The notes under the pieces: model-generated | Seen by the model: the letters and a program-made list of their open reading frames with translations, nothing else | What the model was told of the DNA's origin: nothing | The model's database searches: none | Part shown: positions 1-12,300 of the stretch, in pieces | Layout of the letters: each line of letters opens with the position of its first letter | How positions within the stretch are numbered: the stretch's first letter is position 1 | From: Charina bottae | Taxonomy: Eukaryota; Chordata; Lepidosauria; Squamata; Charinaidae | DNA: 64,000 nt | Reading direction: 5' to 3' | NCBI GenBank assembly: GCA_023362775.1 | Contig: JALMGJ010000002.1 | Coordinates: 35,241,914-35,305,913, forward strand | Position numbers and translations under genes: made by a program

Positions 1-2128
1 TCTTATTGCAAAATTTAGAATCAGACTAAAGAGAATAGGGAAGACCCACAGATCAGTTAGATATGAGCTCACTAATATTACTAAGGAATATGCAGTTGAG
101 GTGAAGAATAGATTTAAGGGACTAGATTTAGTAGATAGGGTCCCAGAAGAACTATGGACAGAAGTTCGCAACATTGTTCAGGAGGCGGCAACAAAAAACA
201 TCCCAAAGAAAAAGAAAACCAAGAAGGCAAGATGGCTGTCTGCTGAAACACTGGAAGTAGCCCAAGAAAGAAGGAAAGCAAAAGGCAACAGAGATAGGGG
301 GAGATATGCCCAATTAAATGCAAAATTCCAGAGGTTAGCCAGAAGAGATAAGGAATTATTTTTAAACAAGCAATGTGCGGAAGTGGAAGAAGACAATAGA
401 ATAGGAAGGACAAGAGACCTCTTCCAGAAAATTAGAAACATCGGAGGTAAATTCCAGGCAAAAATGGGTATGATCAAAAACAAAGATGGTATGGACCTAA
501 CAGAAGCAGAAGAGATCAAGAAAAGGTGGCAAGAATATACGGAAGATCTGTATAGGAAGGATAATAATATTGGAGATAGCTTTGACGGTGTGGTCAGTGA
601 GTTAGAGCCAGACATCCTGAAGAGTGAGGTTGAATGGGCCTTAAGAAGTATTGCTAATAACAAGGCAGCAGGAGACGACGGTATCCCAGCTGAACTGTTT
701 AAAATCTTGCAAGATGATGCTGTCAAGGTGATGCATGCCATATGCCAGCAAATTTGGGAAACACAAGAATGGCCATCAGATTGGAAAAAATCAACTTATA
801 TCCCCATACCAAAAAAGGGAAGCACTAAAGAATGTTCAAACTATCGAACAGTGGCACTTATTTCACATGCCAGTAAGGTAATGCTCAAGATCTTGCAAGG
901 TAGACTCCAGCAATTCATGGAGCGAGAATTGCCAGATGTACAAGCTGGGTTTAGAAAAGGCAGAGGAACTAGAGACCAAATTGCCAATATCCGCTGGATA
1001 ATGGAGAAAGCCAGGGAATTTCAGAAAAACATCTATTTCTGTTTTATTGACTATTCTAAAGCCTTTGACTGTGTGGATCATAACAAATTGTGGCAAGTTC
1101 TTGGTGGTATGGGGATACCAAGTCATCTTGTCTGCCTCCTGAGGAATCTGTATAACGACCAAGTAGCAACAGTAAGAACAGAGCACGGAACAACGGACTG
1201 GTTTAAGATTGGGAAAGGAGTACGGCAGGGTTGTATACTCTCACCCTACCTATTCAACCTGTACGCAGAACACATCATGTGACATGCTGGGCTTGAGGAA
1301 TCCAAGGCTGGAGTTAAAATCGCTGGAAGAAACATTAACAATCTCAGATATGCAGATGATACCACTTTGATGGCTGAAAGCGAGGAGGAGTTGAGGAACC
1401 TTATGACGAAGGTGAAAGAAGAAAGTGCAAAAGCTGGGTTGCAGTTAAACCTCAGAAAAACCAAGATTATGGCAACGAGCTTGATTGATGACTGGCAAAT
1501 AGAGGGAGAAAAAGTGGAGGCAGTGACAGACTTTGTATTTCTAGGCGCAAAGATTACTGCAGACGCTGACTGCAGCCAGGAAATCAGAAGATGTCTACTT
1601 CTTGGGAGGAGAGCAATGGCAAATCTTGATAAAATAGTTAAGAGCAGAGACATCACACTGACAACAAAGGTCTGCATAGTTAAAGCAATGGTATTCCCTG
1701 TAGTAACCTATGGCTGCGAGAGCTGGACCATAAGGAAGGCTGAGCGAAGGAAGATAGATGCTTTTGAACTGTGGTGTTGGAGGAAAATTCTGAGTGCCTT
1801 GGACTGCAAGAAGATCAAACCAGTCCATACTCCTGGAAATAAAGCCAGACTGCTCACTTGAGGGAATGATATTAAAGGCAAAACTGAAGTACTTTGGCCA
1901 CATAATGAGAAGACAGGATACCCTGGAGAAGAAGCTGATGCTAGGGAAAGTGGAAGGCAAAAGAAAGAGGGGCCGACCAAGGGCAAGATGGATGGATGGT
2001 ATTCTGGAGGTGACGGACTCAACCATTGGGGAGCTGGGGATGGTGATGGCCGACAGAAAGCTCTGGCGTGGACTGGTCCATGAAGTCACGAAGAGTCGGA
2101 AACGACTGAACGAATAAACAACAAATCA
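1..2128 (+). mobile_element. RTE/BovB-type LINE, endonuclease part lost at window edge, decayed
   Basis: Reverse transcriptase part of an RTE-clade LINE ORF2. The frame is already open at base 2, where an LIAKFR motif (end of the endonuclease domain) is read, so the 5' third lies outside the window. RT motifs are visible: FIDYSKAFDCVDH near 1050, RQGCILSP near 1235 and YADDTTLM near 1350. A TGA at 1280-1282 sits where BovB relatives have arginine, consistent with CpG decay of CGA. A frameshift between about 1795 and 1860 moves the reading to another frame, which runs to 2117. The 3' end is the characteristic RTE tail ending near AACGAATAAACAACAA. The protein differs clearly from the BovB copies at 28215 and 56049 but matches the fragment at 43394-43752, so it is a separate subfamily. 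It is not expected to be functional. Confidence 0.9.
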
Positions 2129-3466
2129 TATAATTAGGAAATCATTATTAAAATTATGGAACAGATACAAAAATTATTTACTACCTGCACTTCCATTGTG
2201 GATATCTTCTCAGGAGGCGAATGCCAAAATAGAGAATCCAAAAGATAAAAAATGGTTAAGATATAAAAATTTACTAAAATTTAATGGAAATATTTATGAA
2301 TTTAAAACAAGGGAAGAACTAGAAAGAGAGGGTTTTGAATGTCATTGGTTTAATTATCTACAACTAAAAGAACAATTTAAATTAGATCAAAAGACATTTA
2401 AATTTGTGAATCTAGCAGAGAATTGGGACAATATATTATGGAACGAGAACGACCATCTAATATCCAAATTGTATAAAAAATTATTAGATTTAAAAATGAG
2501 TGATATAAGAACAAAAAATTACATGACAAAATGGGAAGAAAATTTAGATAGAGAGATTGGTAATGATGAGTGGCAAACTATTTGGATGAAAAATAATAAA
2601 TTCTCCTTAAGTAATAGTTTAAGAGAGAATAATTATAAAATGATTTTTAGATGGTATTTGCCTCCGGAGAGATTGTATAAAATGAAGTGCTTAAGATCGA
2701 ATGTTTGTTGGAAATGTAAAATAAAGGTGGGTTCTTTTTACCATTTATGGTGGACTTGCAAAAAAACTAAAAAATATTGGGGGGAAATACATGACAATAT
2801 CTGCAAAATAATTAATATCAGCATGGAAAAAAACCCAGAATTATACCTACTGGGACTTATGGACATAAAGATAAATAAGGATAATAAAAAACTATTATTC
2901 ACTTGATAACAGCAGCAAGGATTATTTTTGCAAAGCATTGGAAAGATTACATCCCATCAACAGAAGAATGGATGATCGAAGCAATGGAAATAGCACAGAT
3001 GGACAGATTAACAATCTTAATAAAGCACAAAGAAATTGGAGACTATGAACTAATTTGGAATCCCTTTCTAGAATTTTTACAAAAGGAATACAATATAAAA
3101 ATATCATAATGACTTTGAAATGTTCAAGAAAATAACATAAAGAGAATTAATGTTACATATGTATAAATGAATAGAAAAAGGAAATTTAAAAGTGTAAAAA
3201 TAAATTGTAATAGCAATAGAAATATTAAAGGGAATAAGAACAAAATAGAAATATAGTATATATAAATAAATGCATAAAAGTTTCTTCATAAAAGAAACAG
3301 GAAGTCTTTTTTAATTAACTGTTCTATGTGTAATTTTGTTTATTTGTTCGATGTTATGTGTAAGTAGGTCGTATTGGTGTTGTAAATCTTTGTAAATGTA
3401 TCTATCTGTATGTTTTATTTTTGTTTTAAATAATAAAACTATTTTTTAATTTTTTTAAAAAAAAGG
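2129..3466 (+). mobile_element. L1 LINE, 3' end (ORF2 C-terminus and 3' UTR)
   Basis: The translation from about 2150 to 3109 is the C-terminal end of an L1-type ORF2. It contains LPPERLYKM followed by a cysteine/histidine cluster (CWKC...H..WWTC) and KYWGEIH, the usual L1 C-terminal pattern. The frame shifts at 2903/2904 (a TGA read as HLITAARIIF in the next frame). An AT-rich 3' UTR follows with an AATAAA-like run and an A-rich end near 3420-3466. It is 5'-truncated, as most L1 insertions are. Confidence 0.8.
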
Positions 3467-4689
3467 ATTATTGGAAGTCAACTCAGCATTGTCTCACAAG
3501 CATAGGGGAGGACTTTTCTACTGAAGTGCATCTCTACTGTGCTTGTGGGAGGTGCCTGGGTCACCTGCTTCCTGTTTCCTGCTCCTTCTTGGGTCTCTCA
3601 AGGCCATTCTCCATCTTCCCTTCTTCCTAACCACAGGTGCCACACAGGAGGGCCACATGGCTATGTGGGTCTCATCTGAAACATCTCGCTTGCATGCAGA
3701 CCGGAGATTATTAAGCCTTTCTACTGTGAAACTGCTTGTAACCAAGATCTACTGAATAAAAATGTAAGCTATGTTTATTTTTCTTCAACTAACTAAGGTG
3801 TGAAGACTGTTTTATTTCTGAACATTAATTAAGCTGCATGTGCAACTCTTTTCTGGGCACTTCTACTCTGCAAGATTGTCATTAGCTGCTTGGAGTGCTT
3901 TTTCTACACTTCCAGACTCCAACACCTTTGAAGGTTTCTGAAGGATCGTGAGAATGAGACGCCACCTTGCAGAAGGTATGGGATGCACGGCTTGGGGAAG
4001 ATATCAGACGTGGGTGGCTTGGGGAAGGAACGAGAGCCGCAGCTTGGGGAATGGTGCGACATGGCGAAGGCCAGTGATGTAGGGCTTGAGGCGGCTTTTC
4101 TCAGTGCCAGTGGTGATGCTGGGTCTGAAGTCTAGTCCTGGGGGCAGAGGCAGCTAGCTGAGACTGCTGAAGCCCTTGGGCCTCTACTTCAGCCCCAACA
4201 CTGCTGCCAAGTGCCGCTGTGCAGGGTGACCAAAAGGGCATAGATGGGGGGGGGAGATAGGTGGGTGAGAGGAGTTGCAGTCTCCCTGCAGTCGTAAGTG
4301 CTGCTGGGCCAGGCTGGGGTAGCTGCGGCTATGCACCTCACTGCAGCACCCCCCTAACTCACACGTGGCCTTTGCTAGGCCTCCCAGGGCCTCCCCCACC
4401 TCCCAAGGCACCCCACGCTCCTTACTTGGGACTCCATCCTCTTAACAACCCACAAGATCACTTAACGACTGCAACCTGGAGTGCTGAGATTGTGGTCATT
4501 GAAGGAAGCAGTCACGTGCTGTCTCACTTAATGACAGATTCACTCAATGACCAAGATTCTGGTCCCAATTGTGGTCTTTAATTGAGTACTACATGTAGAG
4601 TGAACTCAATGGGAAGGGAGGTTGGAGAGAGTTAGTTGGGTTGCTAGACTGTTCAGTCAATAGCTTAGTATCATCTCAGGGTTCCATTG
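3467..4689. other. intergenic, no gene recognised
   Basis: No coding family or known repeat was recognised. Short open frames at 3543-3755 and 4261-4581 have no recognisable domain. There is a G run near 4247-4256. This lies upstream of the V2R flank block. Confidence 0.4.
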
Positions 4690-5880
4690 CACTGCGTGAA
4701 TACAGCTCATGTGTTTGTAATGGGTTTTTAAGGATATAAGTAAAAGCTGCCAAAGTTGACCATGAGAGGTGGGCCATTCTTTTTCCTTCTTGGACATCCC
4801 AGGAAGGAGGGAAGTCACCCCATAGAATTTTAGAGTTGGAGGGTGCAGTTGAGATTTTGGAGTCCAACATATTGGACATATATGCTCAGTGCAGACGTTG
4901 ACTCAGCACATCCCAGACAGGTGGTTGGCTAGCTTTTGCTTAAATGCAACCATTGAAGGGAAGCCTGCCCCTTTCATGGTTCTTGGGTTGACTCTCGAGC
5001 TGTTCCTACTATCAAGACTGTTTTCCTATCCCAGGATCAGAATCTATCTCCCTGTAACAAAAATCTATTATTCAAGAGACACGGGGGAAGTTAGCATTGC
5101 TAGGGTGTGATTCTGCCACAGTTAGACCAAGGTAGAAAAAGCCCTTTAGTCCTCTAGGAAATAAAGATTTTTGGCTGGCCGTGTCCTCCATACTAGCCAT
5201 GTCATAATGGCCTCATAAACTTTCAAATTTCCAAATTTGCTCACTGAGCCAAAGGACACAGACTCTGCCCTGTCTTACATCAACATTGGTAGGAATGGGC
5301 CTACTTTTCATGGTCTTAATAGACAGAAATGATTGTGGTCTTCTTTTTTGCAGAGGGAAGAAGACTTTATAACAGGTACCTCTGAGGTTTGATCAGGATA
5401 TCTCCTTTACTGGAGTATACCATACTTATCCTGGGGCGTCTGACCTGAATGTAGGAAGGGGTCTCATCCCTACCAGGACAGGGTTAAAAGGAATTCCAAA
5501 ATTCTCACTAGCTAGAAAAAAAAATGTTTAGTTGTCTTAGCATATTACAAATGTTAGCTTATTGGTTGGATGAGTAAAAGGAATTTTTACTCAACTTTCC
5601 TGAATTGGTCCCTTGATGGAACAATCAAACTCTTCAACTGTAATTATGCCCATGGCTACAAAAAAATTGTTTCTCCAGCTGTGCATCTGGACATCAAGTC
5701 ATATTGAGAGTCCATTGTGATTCTGTATTCCTTTATAATTATTGAAATCATGGTAATTTACTCTATTTCCAGCAGGGCCTATGGGATGCCCACCCACCAC
5801 CGTTCTCTGTTATTCTTGAAATCATAGTAAGGAAACTCCCAATCAAGCAACCTGATAAATATTTAGTATCTCCTCATATA
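4690..5880 (+). repeat. V2R upstream flank, copy 1 of a duplicated block
   Basis: This non-coding stretch aligns by eye, at clearly paralogous identity, with 32735-33905. Shared anchors include GAAGGGAAGCCTGCCCCTTT, TTTTTGGCTGGCC and GTAGGAAGGGGTCTCATCC in the same order. It ends just before the first V2R exon. The second copy breaks off at the matching point, right after TATCTCC. Confidence 0.8.
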
Positions 5881-6113
5881 AAAAAAACTTCAAAATGACA
5901 ACATATGGTGGGGTTCCTATAGGCAGGCCTGTGCAGGTCTGAAATTTAATGTTTTCCCTTTAAAAACATTTAAACATGCTAGGCTTCATTTAATCTCCGT
6001 TGATAAAGTTAGTGTAGCTGTGCTCTTTGGTGAGACAATTGTGCTTCTCCTTAGACAAATCTGAGACCAAAGACGGTGGCGCCTGTCTCAGAGAACAGTT
6101 GCAGATCTCCATC

Positions 6114-6334
6114 ATGACATGTGAAATTCTGCTGCTGCTGCTGCTTCTCTTGGTGTCCCACATTCCCTGTGGGACATTGATGACCAAATGTCCACTGAAT
6201 GTACAAAAAGATGAAGAACACACATTTAATTATTACAACCCAGGAGACTTCCTGATTAGTGGAATGATATCTTCGTGCAGTCCGGTATTCCATCCATACA
6301 TTTTCTACTTGCCTCCAAGAAATAGATTTGATAG
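6114..6334 (+). CDS. V2R exon 1: signal peptide and start of ligand-binding domain
   Basis: It encodes MTC, an eight-leucine core and SHIPCG, then the first extracellular residues with the V2R-typical YYNPGDF motif. The donor is GATAG|GTAATT. The exon leaves two bases of a codon, completed by the first base of exon 2. The duplicated block at 32735-45290 lacks this exon. Confidence 0.85.
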
Positions 6335-9300
6335 GTAATTACTGATGTGTACTTAACCATGCTAATCGATTTTATCCTTTCCACTGCCTTCTTTTCAATT
6401 AGGAATTATTCCTATTTCCTGGTACCTGGGCACTGTTGATCTGCTCTTCCTTTTTTCTCCTATTTGGTTTAAGGAAAATGCTAAAAGGTTAGTGTGGCCT
6501 TGGCTGACTCTCTGGGATACCAGGGAGAGTCACCAGACATCCTTTTAGCAGATGGCAAAGGAATGAGATTCCTTCCCACCATATCTTCTCATTCTCTACA
6601 ATGCTCTCTATAATCTACTGTAATCTAATTTATCTCTCATTTCTATCTATCCCTACTTACCTATCTATCTACCTTTCTATCATCTCTATCTCTATCTACT
6701 ATCTCTATCTATCTATCATCTCCATCCATCCATCCATCCATCCATCCATCCATCCATCATCTTCTCCCTTTCCTGGGCTGGTGAGCACAGTCCTCAACAA
6801 TTGGCTTGTAGTTTTCCTTTGTAAGATGGCTTGTTGGATGCTTTAGGTTCCAGAAGAAAGAAGAGGCTGGCATTCTGCTGTGTATGGAGATAGCCCAGCT
6901 TCTGGTTCAATTTTTGTTTAAAGGAAAGGAATACCTTTCTAAAAATAAAGAAGTCGGGGAGCGTGGCAGGCACCAAGGGAGGTGGCCTTGGGCATATTGT
7001 GTACTGAGACTGTGAAAGGACTCTCTGATTTGGAAGGGAATTCAAGTTAGACAGAAACCATTTCAGCTCCTTTTTAGTAAGTGGTGACTTTTATACTCCT
7101 TGTGTAACTAATTTGATGATATGGTTATGATATCTTACTTTTATAAACTTACTTTATGTATTTTATTTCAGTCAAGAGCCAGCATAACCTAACATTCAAA
7201 CAAAAATTTACACCCTCTCATATGAACAAAAATCTTCCAAATTATGAAGAAAGTAACAAAAAGTTAAAATGAATATTAATAGCAGAGAACTACAGAATCA
7301 TTGCAATGTTAAATGATTACAGTTGGTTATAACTAATATGAAATGTGAAACTACATATAATATAAATCTTAGTATTGGTATGTATACACTAGCCATCCAC
7401 TGTTGAAAAGTAATGAAATATTATAGGATATTATTCTATACAGTATACTCTCTGAGAAGAAGGTAAAATAGAAAGTAAAATATTACTGTCTGCCAAAGGT
7501 ATATTAAGATATAGCACTAAAAAGAACAATTCTAACTGACTAAAGTAACTAAGCATAATAGTTAAGAATCCAACTGTGCAAGTGTGTTAATGCAAATGCA
7601 AATGAACTGCAAGTTCTAGTAATGGAACCCAAGGACCAGAATGAAAAAATGGGACTAGAATTAAATATAAAGAAGGCCAAACTGATGACAACAGACCTTC
7701 TTTTGAACACCAAAGTTCAAAAGTGGCAATACTCTCCCTAGCCTGCTTCTGCAAAGTCCAATTTGCACTCGCATAGAGTGTCACAGGGAATACCATGATT
7801 TGCACGATTCTGATCTTTGTAGGCATAGACACATGATGGTATTTAAATATTTTTTCCAAGGACTTCATGGCTGCTCCTCCAAGTGCTATTCTGTGGTGCA
7901 TTTCTTGACTGTTCCTTTACTGCTGATGGTTGGTCCTAAAAGGCAGAAGCTATCCACCACTTCGATATCTTCATTGCCTGCTTGTTCTACCTGTTGTCAT
8001 TAGTTTGGCCTTCTTTATATTGAATTTTAATCCCATGTTTTCACTGTCCTCCTTGACTTTGATTACTAGAACTTGCAGATCCTTTGCATTTTCTCATCAT
8101 CAGCAAAGCGCAGCTTATTGATGTATCGTCCTCCAATTTTAAAACCATGCTCATCTTCTTCCAATCCAACTTCCCTTAGTACATTGTATAAATTCAGCAT
8201 TTAGTCTGATAAAATAAGGGGAGAGTATATAGCCTTCTCACACTCCTTTGCAAAGAACCAGTCTCTTTCACCATGTTCTACCCATACTGTGCCTTCCTGA
8301 TCTGTATATTAGTTGCTCATTAGAATAATGAGATGTTCCCTGACTGGAGAGATTAGAGTTATTTCAATCTCTTTATCAAATGACCAATAAAGGGGCAAGT
8401 TGGAGTGTTTCAATCTACCCAGATCGCAGGGTATTATTCTGGAAGAGCTCTTTCTTTATCTTCCATCAAGAACAGCCAAAGAGAGAACATTACAGAATGC
8501 CAAGCTGAAGCTTCTTGTAGCCATGGGAACTTCTAGCTGTCTAAATTTGGGTGCAGGAGTTACTGTATACGTTTGATTGCTGGTGATAGCGAGATTATTG
8601 TTATTAAGGGCCATCAAGGCAGAGTTGACTCTTAGCAACCAGTTTGGTCTAGTGGTTAAGGCAACAGGCTAGAAACCAGGAGACTGTGAGTTCTAGTCCC
8701 ACCTTAGGCATGAAAGCTGGCTGAGTGACCTTAGGCCAGTCACTCTCTCTCAGCCCTAGGAAGGAGCCAATAGCAAACCAGGAGACTGAGAGTTCTAGTC
8801 CCGCCTTAAGCATGAAAGCCGGCTGGGTGACCTTGGGCCAGTCACTCTCTCTCAGCCCTAGGAAGGAGCCAATAGCAAACCAGGAGACAGAGAATTCTAG
8901 TCCTGCCTTAGGCATGAAAGCCGGCTGGGTGACCTTGGGCCAGTCCCTGTCTCTCAGCCCTAGAAAGAAGCCAATAGCAAACCAGGAGACTGAGAGTTCT
9001 AGTCCCGCCTTAAGCATGAAAGCCAGCTGGGTGACCTTGGGCCAGTCACTCTCTCTCAGCCCTAGGAAGGAGCCAATAGCAAACCAAGAGACTGAGAATT
9101 CTAGTCCCGCCTTAAGCATGAAAGCCGGCTGGGTGACCTTGGGCCAGTCACTCTCTCTCAGCCCTAGGAAGGAGCCAATAGCAAACCAGGAGACTGAGAA
9201 TTCTAGTCCCGCCTTAAGCATGAAAGCCGGCTGGGTGACCCTGGGCCTGTCACTCCCTCTCAGCCCTAGGAATTGTTATTATTAAGGGCTATCAACTCAG

Positions 9301-12300
9301 TGATGACTCTAAGCGACCTCATATTCTGACTTTCTCCAGGATGATCTGTCCTCTGCCTGGCCTTTAAGGCCTCTCAATAGGCAGGTTATGAACCGTATTT
9401 TTTTTTTAAAAAAAAATGGGGGCAATCCCTTTGGTAGGTTTGTGATTCAGTGCATTGAGCAAATTCCAGAAAATTCAGGAACCAAGTTAAGTCTACTGTT
9501 GCAAACAGCCCAAATATGTATGAAACACATGAGAACCTTTTGAATATAAGCATGCAAATGCAAACATGTACGTTTTTTGTATAGTCGAAGGCTTTCACGG
9601 CTGGAATCCGATGGTTGTTGTGGGTTTTTCGGGCTGTGTGGCCGTGTTCTGGCAGTTTTAGTTCCTAATGTTTCGCCAGTCGCTGTGGCTGGCATCTTCA
9701 GAGGACAGGAGCACAGCTAGAAGGTTCTGTCTGTGCCCAAGTGGAGGGTGTGTGTTCCTGCTGGTGTTTATAACTGCTGAGAGGGTGTGTGTCTTCTGTG
9801 GGTCATTTACAAGAGATTAGGAGAGGGTTTATTCTGGTGATTAGGGGGTGTGGTGCTGTCGTGTGTGGGATTAGCACATCTATTGTGTGAGTTGTTTGTA
9901 TATTTCTGTGGTTGAGTAGAGTTCATTGACCTTTTCAAGCTGTGTTTTCCAGACTGGCAGCCAGGTTTTGCTGATCTTTAACCTTTCTTCTTTTTTATTG
10001 AAACTCTGTTGGTGTTTATGTATTTCAATGGCTTCCCTGTATAGTCTAACATAGTGGCTGTTGGTGTTGTCCAGTATTTCTGTTTTCAAATAAGATTTGG
10101 TGACAAGTTTGTTTGAGAGCATGTTCAGCTATTGCAGATTTTTCAGGTTGCTGTAGTCTGCAGTGTCTTTCATGTTCCTTTATTCTGGTGTGGATGCTGC
10201 GTTTTGTGGTCCCAATGTATACTTGTCCACAGCTGCAGGGTATGCGGTAAACTCCTGCAGCGGTGAGGGGGTCCCTTTTCTCTTTTGCTGATTTTAACAT
10301 TTGTTGTATTTTTCTGGTGGATTTGAAGACTGTTTGGAGGTTATGTTTTTTTATTAGTTTTTGCATGCGGTCCGTGACTCCTTTAATGTAGGGCAGAAAT
10401 ATTTTGCTTGTGGGGCAATTCCACGACAGCAATTCCATGACAAAAAAGAGGCATCATCAAAACACTAGTGGATCGCGTAAATCAGAACCGTGAAGCTCAA
10501 TTTCTCAATTCTGAACTCAACCATTTGGATTGGTCCCTACAGGCGAATGGCTACTCCAAGAATGAAATCAGGAGAGCTATCAAACCGAAAAAACAGCAAT
10601 CAACTGAAGAAAAACAGCCCCCCACAAGCAAAATATTTCTGCCTTACATTAAAGGAGTCACAGACCGCATGGAAAAACTAATGAAAAAACATAACCTCCA
10701 AACAGTCTTCAAACCCACCAGAAAAATACAACAAATGTTAAAATCAGCAAAAGACAAAAGGGACCCCCTCACCGCTGCACTTGTTTGTTGTTGTTTATTC
10801 GTTCAGTCGTTTCCGACTCTTCGTGACTTCATGGACCACTTCATGGACCATGCACTTGTTTACAATTTACAATTTCGATGCTTAATTTATTTTCATTTAT
10901 TTATTTATTTTATTTTGATCCCACCTTTATTATTTTTATAAATAACTCAAGGCAGCAAACATACCTAATACTCCTTCCTCCTCATATTTTCCCCACAACA
11001 ACAACGTTGTGAGGTGAATTGGGCTGAGAGAGAGTGATTGGCCCAAGGTTACCCAGCCAGTTTTCATGCCTAAGGCAGGAATGTAAATGTATTAATTTTG
11101 CTGGAAGTGTATTCCTCGATGTCATCATTTAGAGAAAATAGTGGTTTGAATCAGCTCTAGAGCTTCTGGTGAGGATCACTTTAAGCCAGATGTAAAAGCA
11201 TTTCTTCCTGCTATCTGTCTTGGGAACAAGCTCCCACTGGTGTCAATGAAACTGTGATCTAATGAGAACTTCCAGAAAATGTTATGACCTAGAAAGCCCC
11301 TCGAAATAAATGATCAGGAATTTCGTATTGTTTCATTTAGCAATGAATGTCTGATAATACAGTATTTCCTGCATTTGAATGTAGTGAGATTCAGCTTCAG
11401 GTAAAGTCCTCCCCTTCTTGGCCCTTCATGAGATCAATCAGATTAGTTTGCATCTTTTTAAGGTGATCCATTACATCAACATTCCACAGAAATAAAAGTG
11501 TGGAGTTCTACTATCCAGAGTAAAGCCATAAGATTATTGAAAAGACTCAAAAAATTAAATTGGGAATCTGATGTAAATAATGTAATTAAGATAAAGATCA
11601 ATTATGTTTAGAAATATGTGAAGGAAATGATGGATGGGAAGCAGGAAGTCCATGTCTTTTTTTTTCTTTTTTCTTGGTTTTTTTTTTGTCTTTTTAATTT
11701 AAAGGGATAGCCGAGTAGGTGAGAGGGAAGGTAGAAATAGATGGGGAATGGAAGTGAGATAAAGAAGGTTAGAGGTGGAAGAGGAGGTGAAGAGAGAAAG
11801 ATGGAGAGGAGAGAAGAAGGAAGGGAAGTTAAGTCAGAAAGGGAAGAAAGTTTTGGTAGGAAAGAGGAGATATAAATGTATTTACTTTGATAGTGTTAGG
11901 TTATATTATGAGATGTTTTGCTATGTCATGTCATGTCTGGTATAGTTATTTTATATAATGTAAAGATATGTTAAATAAAATTTGTTTTATATATATATAT
12001 AAAAAGATAAGAATCCACTTGATTTTATGAACTGAAGATAAAAATCCAAACTGAAGACGAAGGCCTTTCAATATCTCTTATCTTGCAGTATAGACAGGAT
12101 GCGCTTCTCCTAGAGAGGGTTTGGGCCCAAGGTTGACCTGTCCTTCAGTAGGTAGAAAATGGGGAGGGGGGGGGGTCTGTATGAAATGGTCCGTTCCCTT
12201 TGCGCATTGTGGAAGGAGAGCTGGAGAGCCGTTGAGGTGAGCCCTTCCCTTCCCTTCCCTTCCCTTCCCTTCCCTTCCCTTCCCTTCCCATGCAAGATTT

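Noticed and set aside
3543..3755. Short frame with a hydrophobic stretch upstream of the V2R
   Set aside because: No domain, no splice partner, and it does not match receptor sequence.
6027..6113. In-frame upstream ATG extending V2R exon 1
   Set aside because: It would place 29 polar residues before the signal peptide; ATG 6114 directly precedes the hydrophobic core.
8649..9285. Open frames of ~190 codons on both strands with a 34-residue repeat
   Set aside because: By-product of the 102-bp SINE-derived array; no start context, domain or exon structure.
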